Positions 1 to 4,736 of a stretch of DNA of 5,098 nt are shown here, piece after piece. The stretch's first letter is position 1, and every line of letters starts with the position of its first letter. This DNA is from an uncultured Blautia sp. (lineage in GTDB: Bacteria > Bacillota > Clostridia > Lachnospirales > Lachnospiraceae). The stretch lies in the NCBI GenBank assembly GCA_900541345.1, contig UQJE01000119.1, positions 1-5,098 of the forward strand. The letters are read 5' to 3'. Under the pieces are notes generated by a model that was not told the DNA's origin, made no database searches, and worked only from the letters and a program-made list of their open reading frames with translations. Position numbers and translations under genes: made by a program.

Positions 1-1934
1 TTGCGGATTTCTTTTGTGCGGATTTCCTCTTTAATTGCAGAGATAAATTCTTCCAGGCTTCTCATTCCTTCGTCTCCCAGGAATCGGCTTCTTACAGATA
101 CCTTTCCTTCTTCCTCTTCTTTTGCACCTACAATCAACATATACGGTACTCTTGCAAGGCGAGCTTCACGAATCTTATATCCCATTTTTTCAGAACGATG
201 GTCTGCAGAGCAGCGGATACCGTTTTCTTTTAACTGTTCTTCCACTTTTGAGGCATAATCGCTGTATTTTTCAGAAATTGGAATTACACGAACCTGCTCC
301 GGACAGAGCCATGTAGGGAACATTCCTGCATATTTTTCAATAAGCCATGCAAGTGTACGCTCATAACATCCCATAGATGTACGGTGAATAATGTACGGAC
401 GCTGTTTTTCTCCGTTTTCATCAATATAGTACATATCAAACTGCTCTGCAAGAAGTGCATCCCACTGAATTGTAATCATTGTATCTTCTTTTCCATACAC
501 ATTCTTTGCATTGATGTCCACCTTCGGTCCATAGAATGCAGCTTCTCCCACATCCTCGACAAACGGAATATTCAGCTCTTCCAGCATAGTACGGATGTGT
601 CCTTCTGTCTCCTCCCATACTTCTGCATCGCCAATATATTTCTCGCTGTTTTTCGGATCCCATTTGGAAAGATGATATGTTACATCCTCCTCAACGCCAA
701 GAACCTGGAGACAATACTGTGCAAGAGCAATACAGTCTTTAAATTCTTTTACCATCTGGTCAGGTCTTACAATTAAGTGCCCCTCAGAAATAGTAAACTG
801 ACGTACACGTGTCAGACCGTGCATTTCTCCGGAATCTTCATTTCTGAACAAAGTAGATGTTTCTCCGTAACGAAGAGGCAGGTCACGATAGCTGTGCTGC
901 TCTGCTTTATATACGTAATACTGGAACGGACATGTCATAGGACGAAGAGCATATACTTCTTTATCCTTTTCTTCATCGCCTAATACAAACATTCCGTCTT
1001 TATAGTGATCCCAGTGTCCGGAAATCTTGTACAGATCGCTTTTTGCCATAAGAGGGGTCTTTGTACGGATATATCCTCTCTTTGCTTCCTCGTCCTCAAT
1101 CCATCTCTGCAGTTCCTGCATGATGATCACGCCGTTTGGCATAATAAGAGGCAGTCCCTGTCCAATCACATCTACTGTTGTAAAAAGCTTCATCTCGCGT
1201 CCCAGCTTATTGTGGTCACGTTTTTTTGCCTCTTCCATCTGTTCCAGATGAGCCTTCAGCTCCTCTTTGGAACCGTAAGCCGTTCCGTAAACACGTGTGA
1301 GCATATGGTTCTTTTCGCTTCCTCTCCAATATGCGCCGGACGCGGAAAGAAGTTTAAATGCCTTGATTCCTTTTGTGCTCATAAGGTGAGGACCTGCACA
1401 TAAGTCTACCCAGTCTCCCTGAGAATAGAAGGAAATCTCTTCCCCTTCCGGTAAATCTTCAATCAGTTCAACTTTATAAGGCTCATTTTTTTCTTTAAAA
1501 AATGCAACCGCATCTTCTCTTGTTTTTGTAAAACGCTCAATTTTCGCACCTTTTTTGATGATTTTCTTCATCTCTTTTTCAATTGCATCAAGGTCTTCTC
1601 TTGAAAATGGCGGACATTCAAAATCATAGTAAAATCCTGTATCAATAGACGGTCCAATCGCAACCTTTGCCTCCGGATAAAGAGTCTGAACAGCCTCTGC
1701 CAGAACATGTGACGCTGTATGGCGCAGCGCTGCAAGTCCTTTTTCATCTTTTGAAGTAAGGATATTCAATTCGCAGTCCTTATCTACTACAGTACGAAGA
1801 TCTACAACCTCTCCGTCTACTTCTCCTGCACATGCCACACGTGCCAGTCCCTCGCTTATATCCTGTGCGATTTCAATTACTGATTTTGCTTCTGCGTACT
1901 CTTTTTTCGAGCCGTCTTTTAATGTGATAATCAT
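1..1934 (-). CDS. thrS: Threonine--tRNA ligase (threonyl-tRNA synthetase), 3' end at or just beyond the window edge
   Basis: Class II aminoacyl-tRNA synthetase that charges tRNA-Thr with threonine in the cytoplasm. The minus frame is open for 644 codons from the ATG at 1934 to the window edge. The family is usually about 640 residues, so at most a few codons are missing. Order: TGS domain (about 1-61), editing domain with HxxxH (H72, H76) and CAGPH (C179, H183), catalytic core (about 245-530), anticodon-binding domain (about 543 to the end). Zinc ligands expected from the family are C335, H386 and H517; the motif 2 arginine is R364 (FRNEDSGEMHG) and the motif 3 arginine is R526. The start is fixed by AAAGGAG at 1946-1940, five bases upstream. 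After the zinc cysteine it reads CPFQ, where E. coli has CPGH (from memory), placing it in a divergent ThrS branch. Expression is governed by the T-box leader just upstream. Identity is very secure. Confidence 0.98.
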   Translation of the reverse strand, partial: MIITLKDGSKKEYAEAKSVIEIAQDISEGLARVACAGEVDGEVVDLRTVVDKDCELNILTSKDEKGLAALRHTASHVLAEAVQTLYPEAKVAIGPSIDTGFYYDFECPPFSREDLDAIEKEMKKIIKKGAKIERFTKTREDAVAFFKEKNEPYKVELIEDLPEGEEISFYSQGDWVDLCAGPHLMSTKGIKAFKLLSASGAYWRGSEKNHMLTRVYGTAYGSKEELKAHLEQMEEAKKRDHNKLGREMKLFTTVDVIGQGLPLIMPNGVIIMQELQRWIEDEEAKRGYIRTKTPLMAKSDLYKISGHWDHYKDGMFVLGDEEKDKEVYALRPMTCPFQYYVYKAEQHSYRDLPLRYGETSTLFRNEDSGEMHGLTRVRQFTISEGHLIVRPDQMVKEFKDCIALAQYCLQVLGVEEDVTYHLSKWDPKNSEKYIGDAEVWEETEGHIRTMLEELNIPFVEDVGEAAFYGPKVDINAKNVYGKEDTMITIQWDALLAEQFDMYYIDENGEKQRPYIIHRTSMGCYERTLAWLIEKYAGMFPTWLCPEQVRVIPISEKYSDYASKVEEQLKENGIRCSADHRSEKMGYKIREARLARVPYMLIVGAKEEEEGKVSVRSRFLGDEGMRSLEEFISAIKEEIRTKEIR

Positions 1935-1975
1935 ATTGTCTCCTTTCTTTTCTTATAAAATCCTCGTTGATAAAT

Positions 1976-2010
1976 AAAAAAATCCCTTACAATGCTATGC
2001 ACTGTAAGGG
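1976..2010 (-). terminator. Rho-independent terminator of the thrS T-box
   Basis: CCCTTACA (2010-2003) pairs perfectly with TGTAAGGG (1991-1984). The helix extends inward through a G-T wobble and TGC/GCA around an ATA loop, giving about 12 bp. A run of seven T (1982-1976) follows after one A. The first four bases of the 5' arm, CCCU, are also the 3' strand of the antiterminator, so the two structures exclude each other. About 40 bases separate it from the thrS start codon. It probably also ends readthrough from ydcF. Confidence 0.95.
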
Positions 2011-2219
2011 ACGAGTATCTCGCGGTTCCACCCTGCTTGCTATATCTGTTTTCACAAAATATAACCACTTCATTGATGATAACGGAATCACCGGACCGGA
2101 TTGGGGCCACTCAGAGGTAGTTTTCAACTGTTTCCCGATAAGATGCTTCCAGCAAATACATCTCTCTCTGGAACGTTCCACAGCCTACTCGTCTCGTCTA
2201 CGCGTTTTCTTTTGGTTCT
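1976..2219 (-). promoter_or_regulatory. T-box riboswitch leader of thrS, responding to uncharged tRNA-Thr
   Basis: Tertiary-structure leader that senses the charging state of tRNA-Thr and lets transcription continue into thrS when the tRNA is uncharged. Seen in the sequence: Stem I with the AGTA of the specifier loop at 2189-2186, a GAGAGAG run and an AGATG/CATCT distal helix (2163-2159 with 2145-2141), and the hexamer ACTACC at 2121-2116, which contains the threonine codons ACT and ACC as specifier candidates. The antiterminator is complete: AGGG (2034-2031), seven-base bulge UGGAACC (2030-2024), GCGAG/CUCGU around an AUA loop (2023-2011), then CCCU (2010-2007). The UGGA part should pair with a tRNA acceptor end reading UCCA, which predicts a U discriminator base. 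Class assignment is secure; which of the two Thr codons is read is not settled. Confidence 0.95.
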
Positions 2220-2226
2220 GAACCAC

Positions 2227-2255
2227 ATTATATACGCCGTTTTTCTGTTTGTCAA
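2227..2255 (-). promoter_or_regulatory. Sigma-A promoter of thrS
   Basis: TTGACA at 2255-2250 and TATAAT at 2232-2227, separated by exactly 17 bases: a perfect match to the housekeeping consensus. Transcription should begin near 2219, just upstream of T-box Stem I. The strength fits a T-box gene, where the promoter fires constantly and control is by attenuation. It begins only 7 bases past the ydcF stop codon. Confidence 0.93.
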
Positions 2256-2262
2256 TGGCGTT

Positions 2263-3009
2263 TCAGATATTTCCTTTTAATTGTTCTTTTACAAGGGCAA
2301 ATATTTCTCTCACGATATAGTGCGGTTCCATAAACGGATCCGACTGTGCGGCAATTCCCTCAGGAGACACATACCCCAGTTTTTTCGCAAGCCGGACTGC
2401 CCTGTACACATGAAAATCATTTGATAAAATCCCTGTTTTTTTCTCTTTACATCCTGTCATTTCATCTGAAAATTTTAGATTCTCCCTCGTATCTGTAGAT
2501 TTCTCTTCCAAAATCAGTCTGTCAGAAGAAATTCCATTTTTCACAAGATACCGTTTCATACAGAGCGCCTCTGTAATATTTTCTCCAAATCCCTGTCCCC
2601 CTGATAAAACAAGCTTTGTTTCCGGATTTTTTTCTCCATAATCAAGAGCTGCCTCCAGTCTTTTTAAAAGAGCTTTGGAAGGAAGCTCACCTTTTACGTG
2701 AGCACCGAGAACCACCACATAATCCAGATTTTCCCTTCCTTTTCCTTTCATAGCGGAGAGCACCTTGAGAAAAAGCATAAAAAAGAAGCAGATACATAAA
2801 AAAATAAGAATACTGTATGTATATTTTATCCACACCGGAAACAAATCTGGATTTTTTTTATTTACGATAAACAGAAGACCATTTCCCCCAAGAAAAACAG
2901 CACCTGCCGGCCATATCCAGGAAAAATCTGTATAAATCCCGGAGTAAACAATAATTCCCAGATAATACAAAGCGCATAAAATCGCAGCCGTAAAACATAA
3001 ATTTGCCAT
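2263..3009 (-). CDS. YdcF/SanA-family DUF218 membrane protein
   Basis: 248-residue protein with three predicted N-terminal membrane segments (about 5-24, 30-50 and 62-86), then a DUF218 domain (about 95-245). Hallmarks are visible: VVLGAHVKGELPS (98-110) with the following KRLEAAL helix, VLSGGQG (134-140), the E147/A148 helix, the SxDTREN stretch (171-177) that follows the ILEE strand, and ILSNDFHVYRA (194-204). The family includes E. coli YdcF, SanA and ElyC, tied to envelope integrity or envelope-lipid metabolism, but the reaction for most members is unknown, so no substrate is assigned. The start is supported by GGAGG (3018-3014) four bases before the ATG. It lies 74 bases behind the SEC-C gene, probably in the same transcript. 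There is no terminator of its own before the thrS promoter. Family confident, role not. Confidence 0.9.
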   Translation of the reverse strand: MANLCFTAAILCALYYLGIIVYSGIYTDFSWIWPAGAVFLGGNGLLFIVNKKNPDLFPVWIKYTYSILIFLCICFFFMLFLKVLSAMKGKGRENLDYVVVLGAHVKGELPSKALLKRLEAALDYGEKNPETKLVLSGGQGFGENITEALCMKRYLVKNGISSDRLILEEKSTDTRENLKFSDEMTGCKEKKTGILSNDFHVYRAVRLAKKLGYVSPEGIAAQSDPFMEPHYIVREIFALVKEQLKGNI

Positions 3010-3023
3010 ATTTCCTCCGTAAC

Positions 3024-3063
3024 GACAAAACGGCTGCCGGTACTGCCGACAGCCTGATTTGTC
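3024..3063 (-). other. Intercistronic hairpin between secC gene and ydcF
   Basis: GACAAA (3063-3058) and TTTGTC (3029-3024) flank a 9-bp GC-rich stem, GGCTGTCGG (3054-3046) with CCGGCAGCC (3040-3032), around a CAGTA loop. Only four T follow the inner stem and they belong to the outer helix, so it is at best a weak terminator. It ends six bases before the ydcF Shine-Dalgarno site (3018-3014) and could instead tune mRNA stability or set the ydcF level relative to the upstream gene. The structure is certain as an inverted repeat; its role is inferred. Confidence 0.65.
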
Positions 3064-3083
3064 ATTGTATTACTGTTTATTTT

Positions 3084-3593
3084 TTATTTTCCGCAGCAGA
3101 ATTTATATTTCTTTCCGCTTCCGCAAGGACATGGATCATTACGTCCAACTTTATGTGCTTTTACGATTGTACCAGATTTTTTCTGTTCCATGTAAAGCTC
3201 TTTTTTCTTCTCAGGAGTGAAAATCTTGTCCCACTGCGGCAGATTGTAAAGCCAGTCCGCTTTTGCATCTACCATGTTTTTGTAAAGAAGCTCTTTGTCA
3301 AATGCAAGATTTACCTTTGTGTTCTCGTCCATTGTCTCAATGGGATTCTGAACCAGAAGACTGTCATTGATTCCGTCAAGGAAACCAACCATTGTCAGAA
3401 CTTCCTGTCCATATTTCTCAGCCAGCTCTTTTACTGTACCGGAAACAGCCTCGTCCGGATTCTCAAGAAGCTGCTCATAAATATTTTTTTCAATGTTAAA
3501 GTAATTTGCCCAGAATCTCTGCAGTTTATTGCGGTCTGCCTGCTGGTCGTAAGCGATGGAACGCCACTGCTCTAAGATAGTTTTATCGCTCAT
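3084..3593 (-). CDS. SEC-C zinc-motif protein of unknown function
   Basis: 169-residue soluble protein with no signal peptide or membrane segment. Residues 1-130 are a mostly helical, charged domain that I do not recognise. The C-terminus is a textbook SEC-C motif, GRNDPCPCGSGKKYKFCCG (150-168), with the C-x-C-x8-C-C zinc ligands C155, C157, C166 and C167. The motif is named after the SecA C-terminus, where it binds zinc and SecB or ribosomes; it also occurs in many small proteins such as the YecA/YchJ group. Its presence suggests a role in protein or ribosome contact, but no specific function can be assigned. A linker of K/E residues (124-138) joins the two parts. The start is supported by GAGGA (3605-3601) seven bases upstream, and an own promoter lies at 3681-3653. 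It probably forms a two-gene unit with ydcF. Confidence 0.88.
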   Translation of the reverse strand: MSDKTILEQWRSIAYDQQADRNKLQRFWANYFNIEKNIYEQLLENPDEAVSGTVKELAEKYGQEVLTMVGFLDGINDSLLVQNPIETMDENTKVNLAFDKELLYKNMVDAKADWLYNLPQWDKIFTPEKKKELYMEQKKSGTIVKAHKVGRNDPCPCGSGKKYKFCCGK

Positions 3594-3652
3594 TTTTTAA
3601 TCCTCTTTTCCAAAATTTCATCGATATTTGTGCTTTGTATCAAAGCCATCTT

Positions 3653-3681
3653 ATTATATCATCTTTTTTATAAAAACACAA
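3653..3681 (-). promoter_or_regulatory. Extended -10 promoter for the secC-ydcF unit
   Basis: A perfect TATAAT (3658-3653) is preceded directly by TGA (3661-3659), the TGn extension that compensates for a poor -35. The best -35 at 17-bp spacing is TTGTGT (3681-3676), matching only the TTG. Just upstream, 3702-3682 is an A/T-tract segment with ACCAAAA/TTTTGGT arms that could act as an UP element or an operator. The expected start, near 3646, leaves a 5' leader of about 50 bases before the ATG at 3593. Confidence 0.7.
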
Positions 3682-3702
3682 ACCAAAAAATTTTATTTTG
3701 GT

Positions 3703-3732
3703 GTATAAAGAGGAGAATTTATGTCTATACTA
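3703..3732 (+). promoter_or_regulatory. Possible promoter for a plus-strand small RNA
   Basis: The hexamer TATACT at 3726-3731 is five of six for a sigma-A -10 and would start RNA near 3738, exactly at the base of the hairpin at 3737-3764. There is no sigma-A -35 at a proper distance. However, GTATA at 3703-3707, 18 bases before TATACTA (3726-3732), fits the forespore SigG pattern as I recall it for Bacillus (GHATR, about 18, CATWMTA) at 11 of 12 positions. The region is AT-rich and this match was found after the fact, so confidence is low. Confidence 0.25.
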
Positions 3733-3736
3733 TAAA

Positions 3737-3764
3737 TGTTCATTGGAACCCCCTTCAATGAACA
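3737..3764 (+). repeat. Perfect inverted repeat with a C-rich loop
   Basis: TGTTCATTG (3737-3745) and CAATGAACA (3756-3764) are perfectly complementary 9-base arms around a ten-base loop, GAACCCCCTT. As plus-strand RNA it forms a stem presenting five unpaired C. As minus-strand RNA the stem is equally good, with a G-rich loop and a short T-poor tail, so it would be only a weak terminator for the HAD gene. It could also be a DNA-level operator. Confidence 0.75.
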
Positions 3765-3860
3765 GTACAAAAGACAAGATATGAAATACTTATATCCTCC
3801 CCTTGAAGTCCTGTGGACATGTGATACTCTGTCTGCAGGGCTTCTTCTCTTTATTATTTT
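3738..3860 (+). ncRNA. Candidate C-rich trans-acting small RNA (predicted, no homology evidence)
   Basis: Read on the plus strand, the gap between secC and the HAD gene has the architecture of a Gram-positive regulatory sRNA of about 120 nt. A 5' hairpin presents the C-rich loop GAACCCCCTT (3746-3755). A mainly unpaired linker (3765-3804) carries TATATCCTCCCCTT, whose reverse complement contains GGGGAGGATATA, a Shine-Dalgarno-like sequence. A 15-bp stem with a U-rich tail (3805-3860) closes it. C-rich single-stranded motifs that mask ribosome binding sites are known from sRNAs such as RsaE/RoxS; the comparison is by principle only. The tail overlaps the last bases of the HAD gene on the other strand by about 7 nt. 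The 5' end is a guess from the -10-like hexamer. The alternative is an operator plus a weak minus-strand terminator. Confidence 0.4.
3805..3860 (+). terminator. Plus-strand Rho-independent terminator candidate
   Basis: GAAGTCCTGTGGACA (3805-3819) and TGTCTGCAGGGCTTC (3830-3844) pair along all 15 positions as plus-strand RNA, using three G-U pairs, around a ten-base loop. A pyrimidine- and U-rich tail follows (3845-3860). As minus-strand RNA the three wobble positions become A-C mismatches and the sequence that follows is GGGGAGGATATAAG, with no U-tract. The structure therefore favours termination of a plus-strand transcript, although its tail is broken by C and A and is not an ideal U-run. 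Confidence 0.5.
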
Positions 3861-4669
3861 ACACCCAGATTCTCAAGCTCTGCTGCTGCCTGCTTAAAAC
3901 TCTGAAACTGAATCGCACGAATCCCTGCTTTTTCTGCCCCTTCACAGTTATCCTTCCTGTCATCAATAAAGACTGTTTTTTCCGGCTTCAGATTGTATTT
4001 CTTTAAAATAGTTTTATAAATTTCCTGCTCCGGCTTCACCTGCTTCACCTCGCAGGAGAAAATAACACCGTCCATATATTTAAGAAAACTCATCTGTTCT
4101 CTGTTTTTGTTCAGCATATAGCTTCCGTAATTAGAAAGAACATAAAGGCGATATCCTTTTTCCTTCAGGTACTTTACCCATGTATCTGCATAATCATAGA
4201 CAGACATACATTCCGGAGTGTGCTCCATCACTTCCCTGATTTCTTTTTCGTATTCCGGAGCAAGCGCTACATACTGATTGACGTACTCTTCTTCCGGAAG
4301 AAGTCCTCTGTCCTGTTCATTCCATGCTTTGCTTCGAAATACAGCATCTGCAATTTTTTCATACTTTTCTTCAGAAAATCCGAAACTTTTAAGATAAGGC
4401 TCCCAACCGTACTCCATCAGCACGTTTCCCACATCAAAAATAATATTCTCTACGTTGCTGTCCACTGATTTCTCCTTTTTTCCAAAGATTCTATATGCCA
4501 TCAGGAACATATAAATTAGTATTGGAACAAGAAAAGCAATTCCGATTGCTCCCCAAAACAAACTGCCGGAATTTTCTCCCTTGCCAAATGCAAAAATCAT
4601 GGGAAGGCAAAATGCAAGCAGCATAAAGATCACACCGGCTCCTGCCAGTAACCGTTTCCAGTTTTTCAT
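3854..4669 (-). CDS. Membrane-anchored HAD-family phosphatase (YihX-like)
   Basis: 271-residue protein. Residues 5-28 and 37-61 are hydrophobic and predicted to form a membrane hairpin; the positive N-terminus (MKNWKR) and the RIFGKKEK after the second helix put the catalytic domain in the cytoplasm. Residues 73-265 are a HAD hydrolase: motif I IFDVGNVL with nucleophile D79, cap region about 88-150, motif II VLSN (S179), motif III VKPEQEIY (K212), motif IV FIDDRKDN (D236, D237). The FDxGNV form, with Gly where most HADs have the second Asp, is as in E. coli YihX, an alpha-glucose-1-phosphate phosphatase, so small sugar phosphates are plausible substrates but unproven. No internal Met lies near the HAD start, so the fusion looks real. 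GAGGA precedes the ATG by 8 bases. It follows purA, with a hairpin between. Confidence 0.9.
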   Translation of the reverse strand: MKNWKRLLAGAGVIFMLLAFCLPMIFAFGKGENSGSLFWGAIGIAFLVPILIYMFLMAYRIFGKKEKSVDSNVENIIFDVGNVLMEYGWEPYLKSFGFSEEKYEKIADAVFRSKAWNEQDRGLLPEEEYVNQYVALAPEYEKEIREVMEHTPECMSVYDYADTWVKYLKEKGYRLYVLSNYGSYMLNKNREQMSFLKYMDGVIFSCEVKQVKPEQEIYKTILKKYNLKPEKTVFIDDRKDNCEGAEKAGIRAIQFQSFKQAAAELENLGVK

Positions 4670-4688
4670 AAGATATTTCCTCTTTTTT

Positions 4689-4726
4689 CTGTATACAGTT
4701 CACGCCGGAGAAAACTCCGGCGTGAA
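4689..4726 (-). other. Perfect 12-bp hairpin and adjoining palindrome after purA
   Basis: TTCACGCCGGAG (minus strand 4726-4715) and CTCCGGCGTGAA (4710-4699) form a perfect, GC-rich 12-bp stem around a TTTT loop, beginning 10 bases past the purA stop codon. This is the position of a terminator, but no U-run follows; the next bases are the ten-base palindrome CTGTATACAG (4698-4689) and then six A. It may protect the purA mRNA 3' end or terminate poorly, leaving the HAD gene cotranscribed. No separate promoter for the HAD gene is evident. Confidence 0.7.
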
Positions 4727-4736
4727 TCATACTTTA

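Larger units (their letters stand above)
3594..3853. other. Intergenic region between secC and the HAD gene
   Basis: About 260 bases without a convincing protein gene. The secC side holds that gene's RBS and extended -10 promoter (3653-3681), then an A/T-tract inverted repeat (ACCAAAA 3682-3688, TTTTGGT 3696-3702). The HAD side holds the two hairpins assigned to the candidate plus-strand sRNA. A strong plus-strand Shine-Dalgarno (GAGGAG, 3710-3715) before an ATG at 3721 leads to only four codons before TAA. Confidence 0.8.

Noticed and set aside
436..663. Minus-strand 75-codon frame inside thrS
   Set aside because: An out-of-frame shadow; the thrS frame itself is open through the whole stretch and carries all synthetase motifs.
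1967..2221. Plus-strand 84-codon frame opposite the thrS leader, and a minus-strand 64-codon frame within it
   Set aside because: Both lie entirely within the structured T-box RNA and lack a ribosome binding site or recognisable protein features.
3003..3575. Plus-strand 190-codon frame opposite the SEC-C gene
   Set aside because: It is the antisense shadow of a gene with a clear RBS and an intact SEC-C motif; the translation is Cys/Phe/Leu-rich, as typical for antisense of an acidic/lysine-rich gene.
3710..3735. Plus-strand GAGGAG followed at good spacing by ATG and four codons to TAA, with a second ATG directly after
   Set aside because: A four-codon frame is too short to support, and the purine-rich box lies between the putative -35 and -10 elements. 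Kept only as a note for the intergenic region.
3781..3897. Plus-strand short peptide beginning MKYLYPPLEVLW, resembling small Lachnospiraceae peptides of the form MKYxxPxxEV with DTLS
   Set aside because: No Shine-Dalgarno before the ATG, the frame runs through the 3805-3844 hairpin and its U-rich tail into the HAD gene, and the C-terminus is an antisense read of that gene. The resemblance is short and from memory only.
3854..4669. Possible dead HAD enzyme because motif I is DVG rather than DxD
   Set aside because: The Gly form is that of the active E. coli YihX group, and motifs II to IV are intact.
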